A DNA stretch of 64,000 bases, taken from assembly GCA_030686995.1 (NCBI GenBank), contig CM060702.1, positions 70,582,953 to 70,646,952 on the forward strand, given 5' to 3'. The position numbers and the translations under genes are program-made. Positions 1 through 12,906 of the stretch are shown here, piece by piece; within the stretch, counting starts at the first letter, position 1, and every line of letters begins with the position of its first letter. This DNA is from Artemisia argyi. Lineage: Eukaryota; Streptophyta; Magnoliopsida; Asterales; Asteraceae. Under the pieces are notes generated by a model. That model was not told where the DNA came from. It did no database searches and was given only the letters and a program-made list of their open reading frames with translations.

Positions 1-194
1 AAAAAAAAATCCTAAAAATTAGGACAAAAAAAAAACGTTTTTTTTTATTAAAAATATCAAAAAGAAAATAAACATGTAATTTTACCATTGTACCCTTTGA
101 ATTAAATAATAAAAATAAATATTCAAAAAAATCTGATTGGTTGATTTTGGTTCTCGCAGTTCTCGCAAATTATTTGGTTCTGAAAAGAACATCA

Positions 195-196
<2 letters not shown>

Positions 197-244
<48 letters not shown>

Positions 245-741
245 AAGTTAAAATAAAAAGACAAATATCCATAAAAAGAATAAAAAGATTTTTTTTTTTT
301 TAAAAGTTCTCGAAAAATTCCACAAGATCGGGTATGTTGGTGCAAAAAACTTTTGTGAAAAAAGTTTTTCTAATTTTGAGTTTTCATATGCTTTTTTTTA
401 ATGCACAAAAAACGAATTTTAATGCGCAAAAAAATTTTAATGCACAAAATTTTCAACTTGATTTAGTTAGATTCACAATGTTATTTTGATGAAAAAAGTC
501 AAAAAAAGTTGAGTCCAAAAACGAATTTTTGATGCACAAAAAAGCGATTTAATGTACAAACGTATTTTTTTATAATTTTTTTCGGATAAAGTATCCACTT
601 TCAGAAAAACTTCCTTCACAACTTTTTCATACACCAACATACCCGATCTTGTGAAATTTTTTTGGAATTTTTCGAGAACTTTTTAATTTTTTTTTTTTTT
701 TTATTCTTTTTACGGAAGTTTGTCTTTTTATTTGATCTTTA

Positions 742-827
<86 letters not shown>
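197..827. mobile_element. Foldback MITE between two TA microsatellites (Micron-like)
   Basis: An inverted repeat of about 135 bp has its left arm at about 241-375 and its right arm at about 602-743. Both arms carry, in opposite orientation, a GGTAAAG-type end, a T/A run, a TTCTCGAAAAATTCC-like block and a GATCGGGTATGTTGGTG-like block. The outer edges of both arms run directly into (AT)n tracts at 197-239 and 744-827. The centre has short AATGCACAAAAA-type repeats. It has no coding capacity; apparent Ile-Tyr ORFs here come from the TA tracts. MITEs embedded in TA microsatellites are known in plants (the Micron type). The assignment is by structure only. Confidence 0.6.
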
Positions 828-831
<4 letters not shown>

Positions 832-842
832 ACTACTATATA

Positions 843-1329
843 ATGTATTTGGGACTATTCTATAATTAGAAAGGCTTAAAAATTCAGACTTTTACTTACT
901 AATTATGGAAACAACAACCCCTAACAATCACCCCAAACAATTTATAACCACTTCAACAACCACCCCAACAATTTATAACCACCTCAACAACAATTTATAA
1001 CCACCTCAACAACCACCCCAACAACCACTTTCCACCACCTCACCTCCCTCCTCTTCTCCCCAACAATTCGCCCCGCATCGCGCGGGCACCTTTCTAGTAT
1101 ATATAAAATGTATTTAGGACTATTCTATAATTAGAAAGACTTAAAAATTCAGACTTTTACTTACTAATTATGGAAACAACCACCCCCAATAATTTATAAC
1201 CACTTCAACAACCACCCCCAACAATTTATAACCACCTCAACAAGCACTCCAACAACCACTTTCCACCACCCCACCTCCCTCCTCTTCACCCCAACAATCC
1301 GCCCCCGCATCGCGCGAACACCTTTCTAG
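843..1329 (+). mobile_element. Two tandem Helitron-like 3' ends
   Basis: Two direct copies (about 843-1097 and 1108-1329) share an ATGTATTTGGGACTATTC-like start, a long ACAACC-rich middle and a GC-rich tail. The first ends with a small hairpin (CCCGC at 1072-1076 pairing with GCGGG at 1082-1086), then CTAG at 1094-1097 followed by T. The second ends CTAG at 1326-1329 followed by T, but its hairpin stem has decayed. A 3' hairpin followed by CTAG inserted before T is the Helitron signature. No 5' TC end or Rep/helicase gene is visible, so these are non-autonomous or 3' fragments. Confidence 0.5.
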
Positions 1330-1343
1330 TATGTGTGTGTATG

Positions 1344-1443
<100 letters not shown>

Positions 1444-1838
1444 GAAGTGTGAAGGGTGAGTGTGTGATGCCAACAAAAAATGAGTGGGTGAAGAAAAAAG
1501 TGAGAGAATGATATGACATAAGAAGATTGGTTGTAAGTGAGTGAAAAAATTTAGAGTGAAGCGTGTGTTGCAAACCCCTTAGAACTTCAATAGTAAACAA
1601 AAACCAAAAATAGAGTTATATGAAAATACCACTTTATTAAATTATAAAATTAAAAGATACTGTAATACGATTAACTGATGAGTAGTAATTAGGGTTTAAG
1701 GGGTTTCTGGCAAAAGATAAAAAAAAAAAAAAACTCTCTCCGAAATCACAAATTAAAATGCAACTTCATTTCCCAAAACCTAAACTAACTTAAATTCCTT
1801 TAAAAAAAAAACGGTTACAACAACCCCAACTAAAAAAA

Positions 1839-4800
1839 ATGGAACAAGATATAGCAGCAGCAGCAGCAGCAGAAGACGACGATTTCGGCGACTTATACGC
1901 AGACGTCGAACTCGAAGCATCTTCCGCCATTAACACCACCGCTCCACAAATTAATAGTGTTTTAGATGTCATTAATGATAATGATAGTGATCATATTGAT
2001 GAGGATGATGATGATGATGATGATTCTGAGGATGATTTGGATATAGTGTTGAATACTAGTGATGCTGATGGTGTTGACGGCTGTGCGGTTTTACGGAGTA
2101 ATGAGGAGGAGGATAATGTGCCTGCGGATTCGGCGTATTATAAGGTCTTGTTTCGGTTTTTTAATTGAATGTGATTATACTGTGCTTATTTAGCTTATGT
2201 GTTATTGAAATACGAGTGTTTGGATATGCTTATGTGGTGTCAAAATGTAGTAACGCTGAATTAACTAGAAATTACTAACGCTGAATTAGAATAAGCACTT
2301 GTAAAATATACTAATAGGATAGTGATTAAGAGCTTATAGAAAACTACTTAAATAAGGCAATAAGGTTAGGTTATTGCGTTTTGAAAACACAATAAGGCGA
2401 TAAGATGTTTATATAAGCTTTTTCATAGCTTATGCTGGTCGTTGATTGGCTGCGTTTTCGGTTTATTATAAGGTGTTTGTTTCAGTTTTCGGATATTGTT
2501 GGTTTGCTGTTTTTTTATTTAGTTGAATGTGAGATTATGCTTATATTAGTGGTTTAAGTTTGTTGTATCGAATAGGTTATTAGCTTATGCATTGTGGAAA
2601 CATGATGGAGTAAATAGTAATCGTGAAATTGTAAATTAGTGTAGGTGGTTGCAAGTTAAGCTAAAAATCTATTGGAAGAGCTTATAGGAAACAACTTAAA
2701 TAAGTCGATAAGCTTAGCTTATTGCATTTTGAAACAGAATAAGTGGATAAGATGCATGAATAAGCTTGTACACAGCTTATGCTGGTCCAAAACAGCTTAA
2801 GTAAGTTGATTAGTGTAGTTTGTTAAACTTCGTTTGGCTGTATCCAAACAGCTAAATATCAAAGGCAGTAAGCTAATAAGCTGCTTAAATAAGCTTATCT
2901 ACAACTTATACTGGTCCAAAACAGCTTAAATATGCTGATTAGTATAATCTATTCAACTCGACTCTATTCATAGTCCAAACACTCAAAATTGCTTATTAGC
3001 TTTATTGAAATGCAATAAGTAAATAATTTGTTTAAATTATCTCACCCTAGCTTACAATTGTTTTGGAATGTGTCCACACGTGACACATAGGTTTTGGTAG
3101 AGGTAACATTTGTCTTAATATTTAGCTTCTGGTTGAATAAATGTATCGTATACTTTATGGTAATTTTACTCAAAATGTTGTTGAAGTCCTCAGATATGAA
3201 TAGATGATTGCTAGGGTGTTTGGATGTGCGGACAAACTTGTGGCTGTAATAATCAGTTTTGAGTGTTTAGGTAAAACGGATATGAGCACAATTTTTTTAT
3301 TATTGAGGCTCAGAATACTATAATTTCGGCAAATGGTTAAGAAGTACAAAGTAAGAAAACTGACTACTAGTTTATGTATAAAGTTACATGTTTGAATAAC
3401 CTATGATTAGTTGATCATGAGATCGTAGTAAACATTTTTAAAATGCATGTCCAATCGCCCCTGAAAGTCATGAATCGCTAAGTACTTTATTCCATTGTAG
3501 CTAACACTACTTCAACATATGTTTCTTATGTAGTTGATGAGAAAATATAAAAGCACAATTTAATATGCGTTGTTATTGTTGTAAACTATTACTTTGAACT
3601 ATTTTATCTTGCTGTAGCAGTTTTCTGATATTATAGATTTTTGTTTGCAGTATATAAGATATCAGTCGACAGCATATGGTAGTGATTTAAAAGGATGTGG
3701 AAGTGTGGCAGCAGCTTATATGTCATGGGAGGACAATGGGTATTCTCAGCGATTGGGGTCAAGATTGACGGGACCTCAAAATGGACAACGGTTTTCACTT
3801 CCTCGAGCCAGGTAAGTATTATACATACAAAAGAGGGTCGCAAATGCTTCACCACTCTAGTTAACAGACCTGTGAAACGGCTGAATAGATGTGAATATTG
3901 ACATGCCTGCATTTATACATCTTACAGGAACATACTAGATGTAAATATTGATATATTTGAGCACAAGCCATGGAAGCATCCCGAAGCAGATTTGACAGAC
4001 TTTTTCAATTTTGGGTTTAATGAAGATAGCTGGAAGCTTTATTGCAACCAAATGGTAATAGACTTTCTGAATAAACTTTTCTATACGCACTGATCCTTAG
4101 TTGGTCTGAGGGCAGAAATGACGTTGTATTCTTCATGTTGATATAATTTTTTTGAAAAAGCTTTTTACATTCAAATGTTTATTGTTTGCAATCTTCTTGT
4201 GAATGCTGTTACATAGATTATTGATAATAGGAAACTTATTTGATGTTTTGTGCAGGATGAATACCGTCATACAGGACATATATCTAGTGGAACTCCAGCC
4301 TCAGAACCTGCACAATCAATGGAGGTGGGTTGAAATGTTGAATAAATTCTACTTTAGAGTACTAAACTCATAATCTGTATGGAAATTTACATATGCGACG
4401 CATCTTGTCTTCAGACAGAAGGCATAAGTAGGTGGATTTGACCATGAGATCGTATACGGAACCAAAAAATTTGTAAAGTGAAATTAATTGGTTGCTAGTT
4501 CCAAGGTTATTTACAGCTATATTTATTGTTTCAGGGGAAAGGTCAAGCAATTCAGGTAGCAAATAGCATTTTCGAGCGCCAATCGTCAATGGATGTATGG
4601 CATCCAGTGGATCGTGATTCAGATGTTATACAAGTATGATCTTTCACCTATAATCTTGCTGAAATTTTGAACTACCTAAATATGTCACTTCACTACTAAT
4701 GACATGATTGTAATAGATTACCATACTGGATCCAGTGGAGCATCTCGATGGTTCTGTACCTGAGGCATCCAATCATGAAGATGTTAGTGCGGATGATGGC

Positions 4801-7800
4801 ACTGATCATCTTTCTTTTAGTAGGACAAGTGAAGACGAATCTGTTAAAGGGAATCATCTGGAGATGGACATGCATTCCTCTAAAAGGTGTGAGCAATACG
4901 CGGCTGGTGCATTGTTGTTGACTTTTAATCCCTTATCTTTACCCCTGTTTATACTAGATATACTGATGGTTGATATGTTAGAACATCTTAACATAAAATT
5001 TTCACACTAATTACATTAAATATGAATTCATAATTTGATAATATGCTCTAAACGATGATAACGAACCCGATAACAGTTCTAGGTAACAGTCTACTTTCGA
5101 GACGCAAACGAACTCTTCTAATGATGCTTACTCATGTAGTTTTCCAAAACGATGCTTATAAGTATAATAATCTATAACCCTAATCCTTGTTTGTAGAGGT
5201 ACTCAATTGTGGATACAAACAGCTACTAAAATAGCTACCAAATTACTATTTTATCTTATAATTGTTATCATATACTAATCTGCTGCTTTCTTGAATGTCA
5301 TTTGACTCATTTCATATGTGGTTTTAAACGTGTATCTCTATTTTTCCACCTAGAACCAGAGGGGGCATTTTTAATTCCTCCATGGTAACATGGGTTAACT
5401 GAGTTGTAATTATTCAAAATGGGTCAAACAGGAAAAAATAATTTAAAAGGGAGCAGGTCAAATGAGACGAGAAACTAAGAGTCGTCACCTCTCAATTCTC
5501 GAAGAAGTTGGTTCATTATTTTATTATTTAATTATTGTAATTATATATAATAAGCTAGTATTATTTGAAACTAAAAAAAAGTCTGGCATGCCAGGTTAAT
5601 CCTTTTCTTGAACCTTCCTTTAAGTTGACCTCTTTTGACTCTCATTACCCAAGCTACCTAATTTGCCACCTATACCTAGAAGCATGAAATGCATAGATTT
5701 TGGACTTCCAAAAGACATTATCAGTTTATGAACATTTTATGCCTTCAAGTTAGGAGTATTCTGCTACAGATAATTAGTTACTGGTGCTAAACTTTTCAAA
5801 AGAGAGGAATGGAGACTTGCTTACTTGTAATACTTATTTGGAAATGTTTATCTGAGAAATTTGGACAGTTGTTTTGTTTTTTATTAGCTTTGCTTGCATG
5901 TGTATTAGGTTTGCTAAAATGGATAGAGGAATTAGTTTGCTGGGGCTTTCTCAAAATAATCTGCTGGGTATTTTGGGTTGGATGAAAGCATTTTAAACTT
6001 AACTAATATTCTTCCATGACGTATTGGTTCTTAAATAGTAGCTACAAACAACTGAAATAAGAACCTTGATATAGGAATTCTTTCTGCTTTTTTAGATGCT
6101 TATGGGTGAACAAATCAAGTTTCCCTGAGACAAAATGCTTTCTTCCAATAGTTTCTTATTCTTACTGTATAGTATTAATTTTCCTGTCTTTCTTTCCTTA
6201 CAGTTTCTCATTGGGTTGTGAGTCTTCTTTTAGCTTCAGCTTCAAGAGATTTCTAATTATTGTTTTTCTTTTGATTGAAATTAGGTCTTCCAGTCGAGTA
6301 AGTAGCAGTAAGCCAGGCAGAAAAGGTTCTGATAATATTGAAGTATATCAGAGCTCTGATGGTTCAGGAGGAACTGTTGAAGTAATAAGAACTTCAAATA
6401 ACACAAAAGAAAGGGTAGTCAAGGATATGTACAGCACAGGCCCATCCACGTTGGTAGCAGAAGCATCAGAGGTAGAAAAGAGCTCGGAAAATCATATAGA
6501 GGACACAGAAATATCAGTTGACAAAAGAGAACCTGGTAAGAAAATATATCATGCTAAACAAAATCATTCTGTACATAACAATAGGAACCATGGAGATTCC
6601 AGACGCAAACGTCATGATGAGAATGATAACTCAGACTACTCAAATATGCTGGTTGACAAAAGAAAACTCAGTGACCTTAGATATCATGCTAGATGCAATA
6701 GTCCTGTATATAGCAGTAGGGCCCACATAGATTTCAAACCTGAACCTCACCATAAAACGGACGACATCTGCTTAAGAAGATTTGATGACAGAAGCACAGG
6801 TGAGCACAGATATCGTGCTAGAGACAGTAGTCCTGGATATAACCATAGGACCTATGGACTCACCAAAATTAAAGCTTACCGTGAAGATGATGATCACGGA
6901 TATCATGCTAGAGATAGTAGTCCTGCATACATCCATAGAACCGATGAAGTTTCCAAAGTTAAAGCTTACCATGAAGATGATTATTCCTTCCCCAAGCCCG
7001 ATATTGAGGGGACCTATGATGGGTACACAAGTTTCGGCCATAGCAGGCAGAATGAAAGATTGCATGCTTTTGATCCTTGTATTGATGAAAACATATTATA
7101 TTCAAAATCGGAACTACCTTCAGGTTACTATGATGGAAGATTCTCTGACTATGAAGATTGGGATGCTTTGGCTGCAAGAGACCTTCATCATGAGGAGTAT
7201 GAAAGATATGTAGCCAAGATGGATCGACCTGTTTTTAGAAGATCAGATGTCAATAAATATATTGATGCACGAAGAAGATATATTGAAGAAGACAGGATGA
7301 TGTCAGGGGATTTCTTTCTCAGCCAGGAGTTCCGAGGGCAGAATTCAAAATATTCCCCCGATCTGACATATAAAAGAGGTGCTTGGTGGAATTGGGAGGA
7401 AGAAAATCTGCATTTTAATAATAGAGGTGAAGAAGATGGAGTTTTTCTTGAGCAAGAATATTTTGGCGATATAGAGAGAGAAAAAATTGGACCTCTTACT
7501 TGGGAAGGCAGGGAACGAGATGATGTTGAACGAGGACATGTGAAACCTATCACATATACTAGATGGGAATTTAGAGGCCCTGGAAGAATCAATAGCAGAG
7601 TTGGCAGTCCATGTTCTGAATTAAATAATTCCTTGCTGAAAAGGGATGACGACAGGTACCTCAGATATAGGGAGGATCAGTCTTTTGTACGTCGATCTTC
7701 TGAAGAATCCCATATCAATAAGGGCGGCTGGCTTGGTAATAATATGCCGAGAAATAGTTTATACAGAAGACATGGCTATTCTGAACCCTTTGATAGAGAA

Positions 7801-10800
7801 GATTACACAATTGATATTGATGGTCATGTGGATATTGGAAAAACAAGGCCCAATTTGCAATCTGACATGTCATGGAAAGATGGAATTGTGTTCAGGCATG
7901 AGCACAAGGATGCTGAATTTTTTGCTGAGAGAGTATTATTTCCTAATGAAAAAGTATCAAGAGTAAAAAGGCTTGTTTCTGAACACAAACCTGATCATTT
8001 TGAGGAGTCGATTGACAATCCACATGTTGTGGGGCGTAAATATAAATCGAGTAGAGAAGGAACTAATAGTGATAAGGTTGATAGGACTTCAGATGTTACT
8101 TACGATTATGTTGAGCTGACTGATGATCCACATCCAAGGGGTTATAGATATAAACAACCAAAAGTAGTATTTAGTGGTAATAAGAGTTCTAAAGGTTGTG
8201 GCGGGATTCATGAACGGTTATCGCTGAGTTGCAGGAATCCATTCGATTCACACTTGGTTGTTGGGAAAGGAAAGGTAAAATCAGGGGAACTAAGGATCAA
8301 ATATTGTATCAGTAATTGTATATATGATTACGTCATATATGTGCATTCCTTCTTTAATCATGGTATTGCTTTTTTATTGCATATTATCCTGAGCTCAATA
8401 TAAATGTTGTATCTTACACTTTCTTCAGACGATCTGGTCATTTGTTTGGACCTCATGCATTACTAATCACTAATATATGTTCACAGGGAACAGGTCTGCT
8501 TGCTCCATCACTGGTCTGGCTGTACATTTATAACATGGTTTTTTGTCTGCCCAGTTTTCGATTAGACATGTTTTTATTACTGTGATTGTTTGAATTTGTA
8601 ATTATTGTTTAGTCGTGGTGTCGTTGCATAACCTAGCTTGCCACATTCTTCATGTAATAGATGTAGCTGTAAGTCAGTGTGTTAGATTATGAATTTAAGG
8701 CTGATTAATTAACATAATAACTTCAGTTTCTCTATAATCAATAAGCTGTATTCCAGAAAGTAATAGTGGATATTTTACAGTCATTTCTTTATAATATAAT
8801 CTATATGATAATCGTATCTAGGGAGGTAGCACTGTTTAATGTTTTTACTCTTATTAATTTGCTTTATACAGAAATTAGTTGAGAATAAATTACGTGCCTC
8901 ATTTGATTTTAGTTACCAAATATTGAAATAAACGTCATAGGGACTGTTGTCTGCCTTTCAGAAACGGAAAGCACACAGATTTGGTATCATGATTCTGTTG
9001 TTAGTTTTGTTCCTATCACCTTGTAATTTTGCTTGTTCTAGTAGGCTGTGGTAGTGAGCTGTAGCTTTTTGGGTGCCATTACTACCAAGATCATGTTGCT
9101 TAATCATACAAGAAAAGGTGGAAATTACCTTTTTAAAGTTGGTTCCCAACGTGTCATTTTTCTTCTAGGAAATAGTTATAAGTTGATGCGTTGGTACCAG
9201 GTGGTTACTTTTACAGGTTGGTTCTACATATCACTGTAGATATTGCCAATCTATCTCTCTTATATGGGTGGAAATCCGCGTGGGTCGGATGGGTTGAAAT
9301 GGTTGGCCTGTCAACACTTCTTATGTCTTTCAACTTTCAAGTATATAAAGAATTAATATATTGAGTTTGAAACACTTTAGTAGACTTTGAGTGACTTACT
9401 GTTTGACCAGTTTCTTTTTTATATGCTTTTTTTGCATGTTGGATCTTATACTGATATAGCATAATTGCCGGTTCTACTTGCTAATATTCATTTTTAGATT
9501 TACTAATATTTGATTTGTTTATACCAGTGGTCGGTGCTAATTCTGATCTTTTTTTCCGCGTTATGTCTTGGTCTTGAGATACATAGTTTAGCCATAGGTT
9601 TGTGGCTTTTTCTAGCTTGTTCTTCTTTCAGATGTGTATTGAAACTTCTTGTATCCTCTGCATTGCATATAGTAGCTTGGTTTCATGTACCTTGTCAGGG
9701 TTTATATGCTCCTGTTAGTAAATCTAGGTTTGCTTTATGTTTGCATTTACTTCTGTGATTGGAATTATGGTCAAGGTCATTATCTAAAATGTACTCTGTT
9801 TATCCAACTGACCACACGGTTAATTAATCACTCACTCTCTTCCTTACACACTATTAGTACTTATATCGTTAGGTTCTTAAATTACTTATCTCATATCTCG
9901 ACTTCTTTGGCTTGATCATTCATTTGTTATGCTTTACATGTGAAATAAAAGCTAGTTGGCGATTTTTTTTATTTTTTATTTTTTATTTATTTATTTATTT
10001 TTTTTTATTTTTTTTTATTATTTATTTATTTATTTTTTTTTGTTGTTGTTGCTGTCAAATGCTCTATAATTTGGAATCTTTCATACTTGCTTCCCTTTTC
10101 AAATCTTTTCTTGTCTTGTAAGCATATGATCTTGACATCCCATTGGGCTCACTTTTATGCCACTACGGTTAGCCTTGTATTGCACTGCCATGCACCTGAA
10201 CCTACACACATATTAGCAGATATAGATACACTGTTTACTTCCTAGTGGTTATGCCCCTGATATTTTATTGTAAAAGATAACCACATGATATAACAAGTTT
10301 GCAGGCCCTTAATGAAGGAAAATGATCAATAGGTAAATTTATGTATTTCAACTGGCATATATGTTTAATTACTTTTGTTGATCTGGCCTTTTAAGTCATC
10401 AAATGTAGCAATTATATATATACTAAAACTATCATTTCTCTTGATCTTGTTTATGGTTGAACGGGAGTTGCCATTGTTTGGTGCCCAAACTCTTGACCTT
10501 AAAGAAAAATATCACTGAATGAGCTCATAAGTGATATTTGCTAATTAGATATCACCATTATTGGGTTCTGGAATCTAAAATTATGAGTAGAACTTCAACA
10601 TTTTGGTCCTTTGGTAGCTAATTACACTTTAGAAACTGATTTGCAACATTTAAGGTACCATTAAAAACTGGTAGCGTGCCAAACATCAGATAAGTCTGCA
10701 TGATTCTACTTTGTTTCTGAACCTTGGCTAGTTATAAGATGGTTCGCTTTAGTTTTATATTTTGTTTAGAGGTACTGCTATCCTTACTGAAATAACGTGT

Positions 10801-11746
10801 ATTTGTCCTTTACCCTTCTCAGCCATTCATTATTGCGATAGTGCCATGATCTATATATTTTCTTATAACATATATATTTTTATGTTCATCATTTTATATG
10901 TGACAGCCGACTCTGCAGTTTCCTGAAGAACACAGTGTAGCAGAATCAAGGGGTTTTGGCTCGTGTCCAAGTGATAAGGTGGACCAAGCAGTTAAAAGAA
11001 AAGCAATTAATGAAGGTCACACAAAAACCAAAAAAGTAAAAAAGGGGCCTATGAAAGTTAACACTAGGGCACACGTCAATGATGTAAACGAGTTCCATGA
11101 TCAAAATGGGAAAACTGGGCTTGATAATACTCAGGTTCTTGAGGCAATGGCAAAGATGGAAAAAAGAAGAGCACGATTTAATGCGCCTGTTACTGCCACT
11201 TCGAAGGATTCATATGACACAATGAAGCTTACAGTGGCAAAGATGGAAACTAGAGGAGCACGTTGTATCGAGCCTGTTACTACCACCGTAAAGGATTCAG
11301 ATAGCACGAAGAAGCTTACAGTGGTAAAGATGGAAAACAGAAGAGCACGTTTTAGTGAACCTGCTACTACCACTATAAAGGATTCAGATAGCACTAAGAA
11401 GCTTACTGTGGCAAAGATGGAAAATAGAGGAGCACGTTTTATCGAGCCTGTTACTACCACCGTTAAGGATTCAGATAGCATGAAGAAGCTTACAGTGGCA
11501 AAGATGGAAAACAGAAGAGCACGTTTTAATGAACCTGCTACTACCACTGTAAAGGATTCACATAGCACTAAGAAGCTTACAGTGGCAAAGATGGAAAACA
11601 GAAGAGCATGTTTTAATAATACTGTTACTGCCACTGTAAATCATTCAGATAGCACAAAGAAGCTTACAGTTGTAGATTGTATACAAGAGGCGACCTCAAA
11701 TAAGCAACAAAGACCAGCTAGAAAGAGGAAATGGGGTGGAAGCTAA
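1839..11746 (+). CDS. FIP1: FIP1-like pre-mRNA polyadenylation factor (FIP1[III]-type)
   Basis: Eight exons join in frame: 1839-2144, 3651-3811, 3928-4054, 4256-4324, 4535-4633, 4717-4886, 6285-8274 and 10907-11746, giving about 1253 residues. Exons 1-3 hold an acidic N terminus (EDDDFGDLY) and the Fip1 motif at about residues 160-198 ([20 protein letters not shown], then DSWKLYC), the family hallmark. Fip1 is the subunit of the cleavage and polyadenylation factor that links poly(A) polymerase to CPSF in the nucleus. The large exon 7 is hydrophilic, rich in Arg, Asp, Tyr and Ser, with several [13 protein letters not shown] repeats (about 6530-6990). The last exon carries six tandem 29-residue units and a basic tail (PARKRKW). 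The short region before the Fip1 motif suits Arabidopsis FIP1[III] (AT3G66652) better than FIP1[V]. Introns of 1.5, 1.4 and 2.6 kb separate exons 1/2, 6/7 and 7/8. An open frame runs upstream of 6285 but is intronic. Splice sites are by eye, supported by phase agreement at every junction. Confidence 0.9.
2330..2960. repeat. Dispersed AAGCTTAT-rich repeats in FIP1 intron 1
   Basis: Two direct copies of about 115 bp (about 2330-2441 and 2679-2795) share AGAGCTTATAG..AACT, AATAAG..GATAAG and CAGCTTATGCTGGTCC blocks. A third partial copy lies at about 2881-2940. Similar GCTTAT-rich sequence recurs near 20950-21180 and 36250-36340, so this is probably an old MITE family. It has no coding content. 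Confidence 0.5.
11151..11672 (+). repeat. Six-unit 87-bp in-frame tandem repeat in the FIP1 last exon
   Basis: The GCAAAGATGGAAA-type unit start recurs at 11151, 11238, 11325, 11412, 11499 and 11586, an exact 87-bp (29-codon) period. Each unit encodes KMEnRRARF followed by a T-rich KDS..TKKLTV stretch. Units 2 and 4 (RGAR.IEPVTTT) resemble each other, as do units 3 and 5 (RRARF.EPATTT). This indicates that a 174-bp dimer was duplicated after the first expansion. All units are open and unbroken. Confidence 0.95.
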
Positions 11747-12906
11747 AATGCGTAACTTTTTTAATTTTAATTTTTTGTATTCTGTAAAACTGGATGCACG
11801 GATTAGAAAAGCAGGCTACGATGACTGGCAGAGAGCACTTGCAAGTAAACAGAGCAAGATTTTGTTTTATATTCTTGAAAAACATTCTAGAATTTGACAT
11901 GATTCTAGTGAACTCTGTAAGTTGTTGTCAAATGTCTAACTCTTGGTGTTCTTCCAGTTTTGTGAAAAGAACTATAAAGTATTTCTTTTTCACACATGGA
12001 TATTAAATATAAAAAATCATACCTGCTCGTTTTATGTTGATCAACCATATTTATGTCAGATAAGTGCTGCTCTTTTGTCGATAACTATGTGTTTGTGTTG
12101 GAATCTTTGCAGTAGAAAATGGTTCAGTTGTAATCTGAGCATTGTGTTTAGAGTATTCTGATATGAATCTCTCTTATTTGTTGTCAACTGTTGATTTTTA
12201 AAAATAGCATTTTGTGTCAGCAGAGTTGAAGCAGGTTAGCAATAGCGACATTTGTCTTCGGCTTTAATTTGTGACATCAATTATTTTGCAAGGCTGTAAA
12301 TGAGCCAGAACAAAAGACTGAGTTGGAGATTACAGGGTAAGTACCAGCTTGGTCTAACTGTAAACGATATCAAACGAACTTGAAGATACCCAGAAATATA
12401 GCCATTGACCAGACCATGATACACCAGTTTAAAACAAGGTCAGTTCCGACCTGGATTTGGACTCAAAACATATTAAAAAAAAAAAAAAAAGATTCTGACA
12501 ACATTTTCCATCAAAAATCCGAATAATCTAACATAATGAAGGAATAACACTGGTTCGTTTTTATCAAATTTACACAATGGTGTCATAATCACAGTGCGAA
12601 AGAAGAGGGCCAAACTGTACAATTAAATGTTGATATGAAAGTTTTATATTCACTTGATTAAAACTAATGTTAGTGTTAGTGAAAAGTGCTTGTTATGTGT
12701 CATTTGGAATAAGTAGAGAACCTCATGCAGGCCTTAGCCTACAAACAAAAATTGCATGCATTTTTTAATTGTCAAATTGGTCAACGAAAGCAGGTCCTTT
12801 TTTTAAAACAAAAAAAGAATGTTAAAAAATCTGTTAGCAGTGTCTTACTGAAATTATAATGTATATATAAACATAGTTGGTATCAGTTAAAGGCTAAATA
12901 TTTAGA
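11747..12906 (+). other. Intergenic: FIP1 3' region and IQD promoter
   Basis: No gene is seen. Early AT-rich sequence is the likely FIP1 3' UTR. A short exon-like stretch at about 12294-12341 (open, followed by GTAAGT) could be an alternative or relic FIP1 exon. There is an A run at about 12475-12490. The last few hundred bases are the presumed IQD promoter and leader. Confidence 0.5.

Noticed and set aside
6106..6284. Open extension upstream of FIP1 exon 7 with a hydrophobic, signal-like start
   Set aside because: The AG acceptor at 6283-6284 joins in phase to exon 6, and the extension is T-rich intron sequence.
11131..11634. 167-codon open frame antisense to FIP1
   Set aside because: It stays open only because the 87-bp sense repeat lacks antisense stops; it has no gene context.
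12294..12341. Exon-like stretch after the FIP1 stop codon
   Set aside because: The FIP1 frame already ends with the expected basic tail at 11746; there is no second exon to join. It is noted only as a possible relic.
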